This document shows positions 8,569 to 17,716 of a stretch of DNA of 64,000 nt, in pieces. How positions within the stretch are numbered: the first letter of the stretch is position 1; the number at the start of each line of letters is the position of its first letter. The DNA is from Paenibacillus tundrae (GTDB taxonomy: Bacteria > Bacillota > Bacilli > Paenibacillales > Paenibacillaceae): positions 248,001-312,000 of the forward strand of contig NZ_JAUSTI010000002.1 in assembly GCF_030812775.1 (NCBI RefSeq). Direction: 5' to 3'. Under the pieces are notes generated by a model, which had not been told where the DNA came from, searched no databases, and saw only the letters and a list, made by a program, of their open reading frames with translations. Both the position numbers and the translations under genes were made by a program.

Positions 8569-9279
8569 TTAATCTTTCCAATAACGATTAAAGAGGTTCT
8601 GCATATGCTCTGTCATGAGTTTGGATGCCGTATCTGCCTCCTTATTTTCAATAGCATCAATGATTTCCTTGTGCTCGCTAAAGTTAGTATCACGGTAGTC
8701 AGGGCGGGTTACCGTGCGATCGCGGATAAATCTCCACATTTCCTGTTGTTTCATCGCTTGAGTAATGACCGTCATGAACTGAATGAACAGATCATTATGT
8801 GAAGCTCTAGCAATCTCCATATGCAAGCGTTCATCCGTCTCCGGTACATAATGTCCACCTGCGGTCTCTGATTCCATCTGTTTGATGGTTTCTCGGAGAA
8901 GCTGAATCTCGTCTGCCGTAGCTCGTTGTGCTGCCATACTGGCGATAAGTGGTTCTATATTCATTCGCGCTTCAACAATATCCTCCGGGGATACAGAGTT
9001 GATGAAAGACTCGTCCGTTACAGCCTCATCCTGAGCCATTGTGCTTTTGACATAAACGCCTTCACCCTGTCTGGAATAGATGTACCCTTTCATTTCCAGA
9101 GCACTCAGAGCCTGTCTAATCGGAGCCCGGCTTACCCCAAATTGTGCACATAGTTCTCGTTCTGTCGGTAGCTTGTCCCCAATTTGGAATGTACCTGATT
9201 GTATTTCAGAGAGAATCTGATCATAAATTTGAATATACAGTTTATTGCTGGATACGCGATTAAATTGTATTGAAATCAC
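8569..9279 (-). CDS. FadR-subfamily GntR transcription regulator
   Basis: The 236 residues show an N-terminal winged helix of the GntR family (about 10-75, with TERELCAQFGVSRAPIRQALSAL) and an all-helical FCD ligand domain (about 95-225) with Asp/His metal-ligand candidates. Such proteins usually repress organic-acid or sugar-acid catabolic genes and are released by the substrate. It is encoded beside the MFS/transketolase/SDR genes and probably binds the 30-bp elements. The GTG start at 9279 follows GAGGG at close spacing, so the start is less certain. Confidence 0.88.
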   Translation of the reverse strand: MISIQFNRVSSNKLYIQIYDQILSEIQSGTFQIGDKLPTERELCAQFGVSRAPIRQALSALEMKGYIYSRQGEGVYVKSTMAQDEAVTDESFINSVSPEDIVEARMNIEPLIASMAAQRATADEIQLLRETIKQMESETAGGHYVPETDERLHMEIARASHNDLFIQFMTVITQAMKQQEMWRFIRDRTVTRPDYRDTNFSEHKEIIDAIENKEADTASKLMTEHMQNLFNRYWKD

Positions 9280-9474
9280 TTCCCTCGATTAGTTTCATTA
9301 CATCTAATTACCAAAACGAACTATCAATAAACATTATATAAATTAGAACCTTGTTAGACAACATGATAATTAACAAATCAATGGAATTCAACAAAAGTAC
9401 ATCGAATGGACAACCTTTTCCAGTACTTGATCACACGGGGGCTATTCAGACAACAACTTGGTGTTAAAAAACAA

Positions 9475-9510
9475 CAAAAAAACATGACCGCCAAAGAGCG
9501 ATCATGTTTT
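9475..9510 (-). terminator. Rho-independent terminator after AhpD-like gene
   Basis: On the minus strand an 11-bp near-perfect stem (AACATGATCGC / GCGGTCATGTT, one mismatch) is followed by a run of T residues, about 30 bp after the stop codon at 9541. Confidence 0.7.
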
Positions 9511-9540
9511 CTTCAAATTCCACATCTCAATGCATAACCA

Positions 9541-10089
9541 TTAAGATTTCGCAGGCAATATATTTTTGTCAAACTCAACTTCGAACAGATATTCGTCCAA
9601 ATCAACCTTCATCGCTTCATTGAAAATGTTCGAGGCAATCATCTTGCATCCAACAGTTGTAATAAGCACAATCTCTTCTGAGGTGAATTCGCTTCTTAAT
9701 TTATCGTAGATGGACTCATCGATGGTGTTTGGATTGTTAACTAATCCACGACCATAATCAATCAACACTTTTTCAATCTCAGTGAATTCGAACTCATTGA
9801 AGCTGATGTTCAGATCACGGAGAAGCTTGGCATGATAGGTGGAGCAGACCAGACACTCATTCTCCGTCGAGATCGCATAACAGTAAAAATAAATCGCGCG
9901 ACTGCCAATGATTTTTTGTAGCTCATTACGTACCGGATAAAATTCCATCGCATCAAAAGACGGCATGGAATACAACAACGTTTTAACCATATTCGTTACT
10001 CGATTGCCATTCTTGATTCGCTCATCCACAAAGTCCTTGGCTTCTTGAGACATGTCTTCGTATTGTAATGCGGGTACTACACTGCTCAT
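9541..10089 (-). CDS. Carboxymuconolactone decarboxylase/AhpD-like protein
   Basis: An all-helical 182-residue protein with a CxxC-x2-H motif (CLVCSTYHAK, about residues 91-100). This matches the AhpD-like alkylhydroperoxidase active site, in which two cysteines and a histidine reduce peroxides. It lies 72 bp downstream of the last ABC ATPase gene on the same strand and is followed by a terminator, so it may be the last gene of that operon. Its substrate is unknown. ATG start with AGGAGG upstream. Confidence 0.78.
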   Translation of the reverse strand: MSSVVPALQYEDMSQEAKDFVDERIKNGNRVTNMVKTLLYSMPSFDAMEFYPVRNELQKIIGSRAIYFYCYAISTENECLVCSTYHAKLLRDLNISFNEFEFTEIEKVLIDYGRGLVNNPNTIDESIYDKLRSEFTSEEIVLITTVGCKMIASNIFNEAMKVDLDEYLFEVEFDKNILPAKS

Positions 10090-10161
10090 GTAAAATTCCT
10101 CCTCTTAAGTAAAGTTAATGTGACGTCTTTAAGTAATAAGTAACCATCATGTTTGGACAGC

Positions 10162-10944
10162 TTATTGAAATTGTGGAATATTAATTCTCGGAATTGCTTC
10201 AATCAACGACCGGGTGTACTCATGCTGCGGATCGTGGAAAATTTGCTTGGTCTCCCCCTCCTCCACAACTTCACCAGCTTTCATGACCATCACGCGATGC
10301 GAAATGCTGTAGATTACCTCAAGGCCATGGGCGATAAATAGATAAGATACACCCTTCTGCTGTTGAAGCTTCTTCAGCAATTCCAGAATCTGTGCCTGAA
10401 TAGTCATATCAAGTGCAGAGGTTGGTTCGTCACAGACAATAACGGCAGGTTCTGCCGCAAGTGCTCTGGCGATTCCCACACGCTGACATTGTCCACCGGA
10501 CAGCTCTCCCGGATATCGCGATTTGAACTCTCGGGGTAAACCAACATCATCCAACAATTCGTCCACCCGTTTATCGATTGCTTTGGCATTCATCTGAAAG
10601 TAAAGCTTCAGTGGTTCAGCCACGATATCTCTGATCTTCCATCTTGGATTCAGGGAAGAGACCGGATCTTGGAACACATATTGGATGCTGCGCTTGTCAG
10701 AGCGAATACGCTTCGTGCCACTTAAGGCTTTGTCGCCCAAGGCGATCGAGCCTGATGTAAGTGGAATCATGCCAGCAACCATTTTTGCAACGGTCGTTTT
10801 GCCACTGCCGGATTCACCAACAATGCCTAATGTCTCCCCTTGCCCTAGATAAAACGAAACATTTTGTACCGCGGCAAAATCGGTGCCGTTTCTCGTCCGA
10901 TATACCTTATGAAGTCCCTCAGCCTCCAACAGATGTTTGCTCAT
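10162..10944 (-). CDS. Oligopeptide/dipeptide-type ABC transporter ATPase (DppF/OppF-like)
   Basis: A 260-residue ATPase with Walker A GESGSGKTT (about 43), signature LSGGQCQRVGIARAL (about 147), Walker B VIVCDEPTSALD and switch His. It overlaps the preceding ATPase gene by four bases (ATGA). It powers import together with the DppD-like partner and the two permeases. The protein is shorter than many OppF proteins because it lacks the extended C-terminal zinc-finger-like region. Confidence 0.9.
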   Translation of the reverse strand: MSKHLLEAEGLHKVYRTRNGTDFAAVQNVSFYLGQGETLGIVGESGSGKTTVAKMVAGMIPLTSGSIALGDKALSGTKRIRSDKRSIQYVFQDPVSSLNPRWKIRDIVAEPLKLYFQMNAKAIDKRVDELLDDVGLPREFKSRYPGELSGGQCQRVGIARALAAEPAVIVCDEPTSALDMTIQAQILELLKKLQQQKGVSYLFIAHGLEVIYSISHRVMVMKAGEVVEEGETKQIFHDPQHEYTRSLIEAIPRINIPQFQ

Positions 10945-11762
10945 ATATCCACCCCCTCAAAATAAATACGGGGCATGCTGTTTAGCAGCTGCTTGGTGTA
11001 TGGATGTTCCGGTCGCCCGAATATTGCTTCCTTCGTACCTTCTTCAACCAGATTGCCATGTTTCATCACGATGACACGGTCAGCAATCTCGTGAACCACA
11101 CCCAGATCATGCGTAATGAACAGCACCGTCATGCCATATTGCTCTTTCAGCTTCAGGATTAACCGCAAAATCTGAGCTTGAACCGTCACATCCAATGCTG
11201 TTGTCGGCTCATCTGCAAGCAGCAATTCAGGTCGGGAAGACAAGGCCATCGCAATCATGACACGCTGCCTCATTCCACCAGACAACTGAAACGGATACTG
11301 CTTCACAACCTCATCCACATTGCGAATTTCCACTTGAGTTAACCAGGATTTCGCTTCTTCAAGCGCGGCTTTTTTGCTCATTCGCTTCGGCGCATGCAAA
11401 CGAATGACATCCACCATTTGTGTTCCAATCGTATAGACCGGGTTTAATGCACTCAGTGCATCTTGGAAGACCATGGCAATCCGTTTGCCACGAATACGTT
11501 GCATCTGTTTCTCATTTAAGGTCAGCAAATCCTGACCGTCGAACCAGATCTGCCCATGGGTATATTGTGCAGCAGGTCGTGGTAACAATTGCATAATTGA
11601 TTTGGCGGCAACGCTCTTTCCGCTTCCCGACTCACCAACTAGGCATAATATTTCACCCTCAAGGATATCCAAGGATATATGATGAAGTACGTCCGTATGT
11701 TGGTCACGCTTGGTGAAGCGAATGCCCAATTCATTGATGCGCAGGAGTGATGTGTCTGTCAT
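10941..11762 (-). CDS. Oligopeptide/dipeptide-type ABC transporter ATPase (DppD/OppD-like)
   Basis: A 273-residue ATPase: Walker A GESGSGKSV (about 39), LSGGMRQRVMIAMAL (about 152), Walker B LLLADEPTTALD. Its ATG shares one base with the stop codon of the ornithine-cyclodeaminase-like gene (TAATG), so translation is coupled. With the DppF-like partner it forms the ATPase pair of the importer. Confidence 0.9.
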   Translation of the reverse strand: MTDTSLLRINELGIRFTKRDQHTDVLHHISLDILEGEILCLVGESGSGKSVAAKSIMQLLPRPAAQYTHGQIWFDGQDLLTLNEKQMQRIRGKRIAMVFQDALSALNPVYTIGTQMVDVIRLHAPKRMSKKAALEEAKSWLTQVEIRNVDEVVKQYPFQLSGGMRQRVMIAMALSSRPELLLADEPTTALDVTVQAQILRLILKLKEQYGMTVLFITHDLGVVHEIADRVIVMKHGNLVEEGTKEAIFGRPEHPYTKQLLNSMPRIYFEGVDI

Positions 11763-12769
11763 TAGCTTCTCTCCTTGCTAAGGTCGAATTGCCCCACATT
11801 TGATTCCGGTTGCTTCAGAAGCCGCTGTAAGGCTTCATGGGCAAGCACAAGATCAAAAATGGACAGACCGAACGCATTAAACATTATTTTACGATCAGAG
11901 TCCCGCTGGATTGCCGGATTAGGCTCAGCCAGAAGTGTTTCTAGTAGTGTTACCTTACCGCCAATTTCCGGTGTCTTGCGTGCAAGACCGAATAACGACT
12001 GACTGCTAGATGGAATGCCGGCTTCATAATCATCACATACAATATGGTCAAATGATTCAATGGCTTCTACATCAATGTCACGCATGCCAATATGAAGATA
12101 CAGATGACCTTGAACAAAATGGTCTGCATGTAGGTAAGGAGTGGAAGCGGATGTTGCCCCGACCACAACCTCAGCACAATCAAGGCGTTCCGGAAGTGAT
12201 GTATGGACACGACTCCGAATCCCCCGTTTTCCAAGGATATCTGCGTGATTTTCAATTAACTTCTCTGCATGCTGCATCGTACGACTCCACACATGAACTT
12301 CCTTCAGTTCAGGCATGAACGGCACAATACTGCGAACCTGGTGACTCGCCTGAAATCCAGATCCACAGAGGAACAATGATGATGCCTTTGATCTTTCCAA
12401 CGTTTTGATCGCAGTGGCGGATACTGCGCCTGTACGGAGCCCGCTAATCAACTCTCCTTCCAACAGTGCAAGCGGTCGGCCTGTTGCTAATTCATTGAGC
12501 ACAACGACCGGATGTGTATACGGTATCGAAGGATCGGAGTGTGGCACATGGGAAGTCCATTTCAGTCCTGCCACGCCTTCCTCAGCAAGATACGCTGGCA
12601 AGGAATAGAAAGCTCCCGCTTCTCTAGCTCCAGCAGCCATCGCTACCTCCTGTGCACCTACTGCTGTCCCCTGTGCCTTTTGACAAAAGGTTCGTTCAAT
12701 CAGACGTTGTGCAACTAAGGGGTCGGTTATCCCACTTTGCTTGATGCTTTCTCGTGATACAAAGTACAT
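11762..12769 (-). CDS. Ornithine cyclodeaminase/mu-crystallin family enzyme
   Basis: The 335-residue protein has the family's Rossmann segment (SSLFLCGSGFQASHQ, about 118-132) and the Asp/Arg/Lys-bearing N-terminal half (ALLEGELISGLRTGAVSA). The family holds NAD(P)-dependent ornithine or lysine cyclodeaminases, ketimine reductases, opine-type dehydrogenases and the EutC protein of ectoine breakdown, so the reaction cannot be fixed. I choose ATG 12769, eight bases after AGGAGG; the frame stays open to 12823. It is embedded between permease and ATPase genes of the importer, so it acts on the imported compound or a product of it. Confidence 0.82.
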   Translation of the reverse strand: MYFVSRESIKQSGITDPLVAQRLIERTFCQKAQGTAVGAQEVAMAAGAREAGAFYSLPAYLAEEGVAGLKWTSHVPHSDPSIPYTHPVVVLNELATGRPLALLEGELISGLRTGAVSATAIKTLERSKASSLFLCGSGFQASHQVRSIVPFMPELKEVHVWSRTMQHAEKLIENHADILGKRGIRSRVHTSLPERLDCAEVVVGATSASTPYLHADHFVQGHLYLHIGMRDIDVEAIESFDHIVCDDYEAGIPSSSQSLFGLARKTPEIGGKVTLLETLLAEPNPAIQRDSDRKIMFNAFGLSIFDLVLAHEALQRLLKQPESNVGQFDLSKERS

Positions 12770-12848
12770 TCGCTCCATCCTCCTTCCTGCTGTGACATGA
12801 TTTGTTGCCCTGTTGCTTCGCATCGCTTTCCTTCTAGCCGCTTCATAT

Positions 12849-13688
12849 TCATCGGAACTCCGCTCGGTCTCTAAGCCAATCGCCGAACAGATTAATCGTC
12901 ATAATGACCAGAGCAATAGCCAGACCCGGTATCGTAGACAACCACCATGCCGAACTGATATAACTCTTGCCGTCATTCACCATTCCACCCCAAGATGGTG
13001 TAGACACATCAATGCCGAGCCCAAGGAAGCTTAATGCTGCCGCGAGCAAGATCATGTGTGACATCTGTAAGGCAGCTTGTGTAGCGATCGTATACAGGGT
13101 ATTCGGTAAAATATGCTTCGCCATGATACTAATGCTCGGCACACCCATGGCTTTGGCTGCTTCGACGTACTCCAACTCTTTCAGCGAGAGTACCTGGCTA
13201 CGAACAACACGTGCAAAGGTCACCCAACCTGTAACTGCCAGCACAATAACAATATTCGTGAGACCTGACCCAAGCACAGCAACCATAACGATGGCGAGCA
13301 GCATGCTTGGAATGGACATCTGGATATCAGCTAGACGCATTAATACCGCATCCGTTTTACCACCGAAGTACCCGGCTACGATGCCAATAATACTGCCCAG
13401 CACACCTGAAATGACAACGGCGACAATGCTGATCCAGAGCGAGAGCCTGCCCCCATATAACAATCTGCTGAGCACATCCCTGCCCAATTGATCAGTTCCA
13501 AGCAAGCTCATTGCGCCCTCTCCACTATATGTGCTCCCTGGTGGGATAAGGATATCCTGCAATGACTGCCTATACGGATCGAATGGCGCGAATAGCGGGG
13601 CAAAGACCGTCAGCACGAAGATGACGGTCAACGAACCTATGCTGGCAATGCCCTTGGCATTGGCACGAAGCAAAGATCGTTTTTTCAT
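12849..13688 (-). CDS. Peptide/opine-type ABC transporter permease (DppC-like)
   Basis: A 279-residue inner-membrane permease with an N-terminal helix, the periplasm-facing segment HPFGTDxLGRDVLSR-like (LLGTDQLGRDVLSRLLYGGR) and the EAA loop (EAAKAMGVP) that contacts the ATPase. Five to six membrane segments. It follows the DppB-like gene by 18 bp. Substrate is unknown, probably a small peptide, opine or N-acyl amino acid. Confidence 0.9.
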   Translation of the reverse strand: MKKRSLLRANAKGIASIGSLTVIFVLTVFAPLFAPFDPYRQSLQDILIPPGSTYSGEGAMSLLGTDQLGRDVLSRLLYGGRLSLWISIVAVVISGVLGSIIGIVAGYFGGKTDAVLMRLADIQMSIPSMLLAIVMVAVLGSGLTNIVIVLAVTGWVTFARVVRSQVLSLKELEYVEAAKAMGVPSISIMAKHILPNTLYTIATQAALQMSHMILLAAALSFLGLGIDVSTPSWGGMVNDGKSYISSAWWLSTIPGLAIALVIMTINLFGDWLRDRAEFR

Positions 13689-13706
13689 GATTATCCCTCT
13701 CTTCGT

Positions 13707-14624
13707 TTAGTGCACTTTGATTCTTGGATCAAGGCGATGGTAGATCAGATCCGTCACAAGTGTAATGGCGATATAGATGATGCTGATCACAAGAATACTT
13801 GCCTGCACCAACGGGAAATCGCGGTTGCTGACACCTTGTATGATCAACTGCCCCACACCTGGCCATGAGAAAATCGTTTCAGTCACCACTGCGCCAGCGA
13901 TCATGACTCCAAATTCCAGGCTAATGACGGTAATAACCGGCAGAAACGCGTTTTTGAGTCCGCGTTTCAAAATCCGGCTAGGTTTGGAGAATCCTTGAGC
14001 TTGACTTGTAATCATGTACCCCTTGTCCATCACTTCAATAAGAGAGGCTCGCATGGTGCGGGCAATCGGAGCAATCGGGTATGCAGCTAGAGTCAGTGCT
14101 GGAAGTATAATCGACTCCAATCCGCGATTGCCTGACGTTGGCAACCAGTGGAGATTTACTGCAAAAATCATGATTAACACGATACCAATCCAGAATACTG
14201 GCAGTGATTGAGTTAAGAAAATCCAACCGTTGACCACATAGTCGATCCAGCTATTCTTTTTGTATGCCGACACGATCCCCGCCAGCAAACCAACAGTGAC
14301 CGCAATAATGATTGCAAACATGGCCAGATCTATGGTAGCTGGCATTCGTTCAAGCACCAGCTTTAGAGCGGATTCTTTGTAATACAGCGAGTTTCCCAAA
14401 TCGCCGGTAAATAGGTTTTTTAGATAATCGATGTACTGCATCCAGAGAGGTTGATTGAACCCTAAGCTCTCTCGAAGCGCGGTCACCTGTTCTTCGCTCG
14501 CTTCAGGTGGAAGCATTAGGCGCGCCGGATCACCTGACAAGCGAATAATGAAAAATACAAGCGTTGCCGCACCGAGGACTGCAAGTACCGATTGTCCCAA
14601 ACGTTTAAGCACGTAATGCTTCAA
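13707..14624 (-). CDS. Peptide/opine-type ABC transporter permease (DppB-like)
   Basis: A 305-residue permease of the DppB family: N-terminal LxRLxQSxxxxxGxxxxxFFxxRLSGDP motif, then six membrane segments and the EAA-like loop near GFSKPSRI. The TTG start at 14624 has GGGAG nine bases upstream. It pairs with the DppC-like protein. Confidence 0.9.
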   Translation of the reverse strand: MKHYVLKRLGQSVLAVLGAATLVFFIIRLSGDPARLMLPPEASEEQVTALRESLGFNQPLWMQYIDYLKNLFTGDLGNSLYYKESALKLVLERMPATIDLAMFAIIIAVTVGLLAGIVSAYKKNSWIDYVVNGWIFLTQSLPVFWIGIVLIMIFAVNLHWLPTSGNRGLESIILPALTLAAYPIAPIARTMRASLIEVMDKGYMITSQAQGFSKPSRILKRGLKNAFLPVITVISLEFGVMIAGAVVTETIFSWPGVGQLIIQGVSNRDFPLVQASILVISIIYIAITLVTDLIYHRLDPRIKVH

Positions 14625-14676
14625 TGGTTAACACTCCCATCCGGGCTTGGCCAAGTCACATAAGACGCCTGCCGAT

Positions 14677-16227
14677 TTACTCGTTACCTGCTGAAATCGT
14701 CGATACCGGGATGGAGCCATCCACACGGCCGTCCCATTTCAATCGATCAGATACGCCATAGTACTGGTTCTCCTGATATAGGAAAATGCGCGGTGCATCT
14801 TTTAACACTTCATCCTGTATTTCTTTATATAACTGTTTGCGTTTAGCCTCATCTGTAACCGATCTTGCTTCATCCAGCTTAGCATCTACGTCTTTGTTCG
14901 CATAAGTGGAGTAAGACTCTCCTGAACGAAGGATGGCATAGATTGCTGCATCTGCATCAAGTGTGTTCGTGCTGCTCCAACCGAGTACATACATATCCGA
15001 TTGTTTGCCCGCAGGTACGAGTGTGCGATATACCGAACTTTCCACGTTATTGACTTTGATATTGACGCCAACAGCTTTAAGTTGCTCTGCAATGACTTGT
15101 GCAACATCCGTGTTTTTGATGTACCAGCTTACCGTATCAAGTGTTGCGGAGAATCCGTTCGGGTAGCCTGCTTCTGCTAACAATTGCTTCGCTTTTTCCG
15201 GATCATAGTTATACCCTTCTGGTTCGCCAGCATATCCAAAGTCTTTGGGACCAATCAAGCTATTGGTCTGAACAGCTGCGCCTTGAAGCACTTTATCTAC
15301 AATAGATTTAACATCGATTGCATAGTTCAGGGCTTGTCTTACTTTTGGATCATCAAATGGTTTTACATCGGTTTTGAAGCCGACATATACTGTATTGCCC
15401 GCACGTTCAACTGTGGAGAGACGTGCAGTAGACGACGATTCAATCTTCTCACGATCTTCTGGAGATACCGCTGTAATCAGATCAACTTCACCATTCAGCA
15501 GCGCACTTACACGTGTCGAAGCTTCAGGAATAGAACGGAAAGTAACCTTTTTCACATCAGGTTCGCCGCCCCAGTAATTCGGGTTAGCTTCTAATACGAC
15601 ATTGCTGCCTTTATCCCAGCTTACGAACTGGTATGGGCCTGTGCCGATCGGTTTTTGAGCAAATTGCTCTTGTCCTACTTCTTCAGCATATTTGGGAGGT
15701 ACAATTTCGGTTGGATAACGATTAAACCGTGTGGGTACAAGTGGGTCAGGTTTCTTCGTTACAACGTTAACCGTGTACTCATCAACAACGTTAACTTCTT
15801 GGATCGTAGATACATAACTAGCTGTCGGTGCATTGTTCGCTGGATCAAGCACACGATCAAGGGAGTACTTCACTGCATCGGCATTGAACGCCTCACCATT
15901 GGTGAAGGTTACACCCTCACGCAGTTTGAATTGCCAGGTTGTATCATCGATTTGGCTCCAGCTTGTCGCTAGACCAGGTACGAGCTTTTCTTCTGCATCC
16001 CGTTTAACCAATGTATCGAAGATATTGTCCACGACCTGTGCATTTTCGGTCAGAAAGCCCGGATCCAATCCGTTTACGTCAAATGCGCGGGCAATCGTGA
16101 TTTCTAGTTTTTGATCCTGCTTTTCACCTGTTGCTTCTTCACCCGATCCTGATTTGCTCGTTGTAGAGCAGCCTGCGGCGAATACGGCCAGCAAAGTCAG
16201 GATTAGCAGAAACTTACTCTTTTTCAT
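14677..16227 (-). CDS. Extracellular solute-binding protein, family 5 (DppA/OppA-like lipoprotein)
   Basis: The 516-residue protein starts with a lipoprotein signal ending in lipobox FAAGC (Cys20). It then has the family-5 signature (WQFKLREGVTFTNGEAFNADAVKYSLDRV, shown in part) and a large two-lobed fold. It captures the substrate outside the membrane for the DppBCDF-like importer. The ATG at 16227 follows GGGGG; an in-frame TTG at 16236 lacks proper spacing. Confidence 0.92.
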   Translation of the reverse strand: MKKSKFLLILTLLAVFAAGCSTTSKSGSGEEATGEKQDQKLEITIARAFDVNGLDPGFLTENAQVVDNIFDTLVKRDAEEKLVPGLATSWSQIDDTTWQFKLREGVTFTNGEAFNADAVKYSLDRVLDPANNAPTASYVSTIQEVNVVDEYTVNVVTKKPDPLVPTRFNRYPTEIVPPKYAEEVGQEQFAQKPIGTGPYQFVSWDKGSNVVLEANPNYWGGEPDVKKVTFRSIPEASTRVSALLNGEVDLITAVSPEDREKIESSSTARLSTVERAGNTVYVGFKTDVKPFDDPKVRQALNYAIDVKSIVDKVLQGAAVQTNSLIGPKDFGYAGEPEGYNYDPEKAKQLLAEAGYPNGFSATLDTVSWYIKNTDVAQVIAEQLKAVGVNIKVNNVESSVYRTLVPAGKQSDMYVLGWSSTNTLDADAAIYAILRSGESYSTYANKDVDAKLDEARSVTDEAKRKQLYKEIQDEVLKDAPRIFLYQENQYYGVSDRLKWDGRVDGSIPVSTISAGNE

Positions 16228-16251
16228 GATGTACAACCCCCGTTAATTAAA

Positions 16252-17277
16252 TTATGCTAATTTGCCCAACATGACCGCGTAACCGTTCTGATGAACTGTC
16301 GATGCTGCATGAATGGATAAAATGACACCATGTTCGATGGGACAGGTTATGGAATGCTCCTCAAGTCCCGGGTATGACAGTATGCGCATCAGCTCTTCCC
16401 CCAGCCGAGCATTCTCTCCCGCGTGCATGCTAAACGTTAACAAACCGCTCGTTTCAAATCGCATTTCAACGATGTCTGAGATCCGTGCAGGCTCTCGGTT
16501 CATGCCAGGTGTTTCTTCTGCCTGAGAATATTGTTCAGATGAATATACGCCAAGTTGATTAAGGATCATCTGAACAGCTTGTAGATGCGTATCCACGGCT
16601 GTGGAAGTCCAGTAATTGCCTCCTCCACTCTCCAGTAAGACGGCCGGGATCCCCTGCTGACACACTTCATTAATCAACATCCCTTTGGTACCCGATTGGC
16701 AGACATACGTCGCTGTAAGCGGAATTGTATTTAGTGCCGCCATACTACGCTCAAATGCAGCTTCATGGTCGCTTGCTACCATGGCAAACGGACAGACATC
16801 CAGCCAGCGACCGCCTCCATGCAGATCAATCAGAAAATCGGCATATGCGATGATATTGTTAGCCAGCCAGCGACCATAGCGACCAGAGTATGAATCATCT
16901 GTTGCATTTTGACCAAAAACCCGGTTCAGGTTTAAGCCATCCAGTGGACTGCCATTCGTTCCCGCAAGCATCGCGGTTGGATTCGTGACAGGACACAATA
17001 TCAGATTTCCAGACAAATGCTCCGGCACAATATCCTTCAAAAGTTTAGCGCAAGCGATAATGCCATCATGCTCGTCTCCATGCAGTGCAGCCTGTACCCA
17101 TACCGTTGATCCCTCTTGAATCCCCTTGATCAGAAACAAAATGATTGTCTGCTCCTCATGAATCTCTTGAATTCGGGATACACTTGTCGAGGGTTGTTGT
17201 CTGAAAGCTTGTTCCAGACTTGCATAAATGGGATATGGTTTTGCAAAAATGGAAGTTGCAGATAGGGACTGCTGCAT
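16252..17277 (-). CDS. Zinc deacylase of the succinylglutamate desuccinylase/aspartoacylase family
   Basis: This 341-residue M14-type enzyme shows the zinc ligands HGDEHDG (about residues 68-74) and a later LHGGG (about 147), and a probable catalytic Glu in LLESGGG. The family removes acyl groups from N-acyl amino acids (AstE, AspA, EutE/DoeB). It is the first gene of the importer operon, so it likely deacylates the imported compound in the cytoplasm. Its pairing with an ornithine-cyclodeaminase-like gene recalls the EutC/EutE pair of ectoine degradation, but the other eut genes are absent here. Confidence 0.85.
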   Translation of the reverse strand: MQQSLSATSIFAKPYPIYASLEQAFRQQPSTSVSRIQEIHEEQTIILFLIKGIQEGSTVWVQAALHGDEHDGIIACAKLLKDIVPEHLSGNLILCPVTNPTAMLAGTNGSPLDGLNLNRVFGQNATDDSYSGRYGRWLANNIIAYADFLIDLHGGGRWLDVCPFAMVASDHEAAFERSMAALNTIPLTATYVCQSGTKGMLINEVCQQGIPAVLLESGGGNYWTSTAVDTHLQAVQMILNQLGVYSSEQYSQAEETPGMNREPARISDIVEMRFETSGLLTFSMHAGENARLGEELMRILSYPGLEEHSITCPIEHGVILSIHAASTVHQNGYAVMLGKLA

Positions 17278-17337
17278 GATGAAATGAACCGCCTTTCTAT
17301 AACCTAGTATTCTTGTATGAATTATAAAATTTAGTTG

Positions 17338-17367
17338 ATACTATCAAAAGATATGTCAGTATGTCAA
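17338..17367 (-). promoter_or_regulatory. Predicted promoter of the deacylase/importer operon
   Basis: On the minus strand TTGACA (17362-17367) and TAGTAT (17338-17343) are 18 bp apart. ATGTCA words at 17353, 17361 and 17367 on the plus strand overlap the -35 region. Confidence 0.5.
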
Positions 17368-17488
17368 TGTCATAAATTGTCTATACATAGCGTTGTATGT
17401 CGAAAAAACAGTGATAATATGCGATTGATATCGATTACAAAAAAAGTTGATTTTGAATTATATAATGAAGAAATTGTTTAGACATACG

Positions 17489-17510
17489 AAAAAAGCCGCT
17501 ATAAAGCGAC
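17489..17510 (-). terminator. Rho-independent terminator behind the gene remnant
   Basis: Minus-strand GTCGCT-TTAT-AGCGGC stem followed by six T residues. It belongs to a family of look-alike terminators in this window. Confidence 0.65.
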
Positions 17511-17525
17511 TCCGTATAACATTAT

Positions 17526-17672
17526 CTACAGTTCAGTCCCTTCTCCAGGTTCGAGCACCTTACCTACCTCATTCGGTAAGAGTGAAACAAAGGCATGTGG
17601 ATCCTGCTGAATAAAAGTAAATGTATTAAAGTGTATTTGGTGGGTTTCTTCACAATTGAAGAGATCCACCAC
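17526..17672 (-). pseudogene. Remnant: C-terminal fragment of an unrecognised gene
   Basis: Forty-eight open codons end in TAG at 17526. The last part ([20 protein letters not shown]) reads like a normal protein C-terminus, and a strong terminator follows 16 bp later, as expected for a real gene end. There is a stop immediately upstream in frame and no ribosome site before the GTG at 17672. I infer a decayed gene whose front was deleted. I do not recognise the family. Confidence 0.4.
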
Positions 17673-17716
17673 TTACTTTAAGGAGCTATAGAAAGAGACG
17701 CAAGTTTTTCAACGCC

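Noticed and set aside
12770-12823. 18-codon upstream extension of the cyclodeaminase-like gene
   Set aside because: The extension is basic and unlike the family; the ATG at 12769 has a much better ribosome site.
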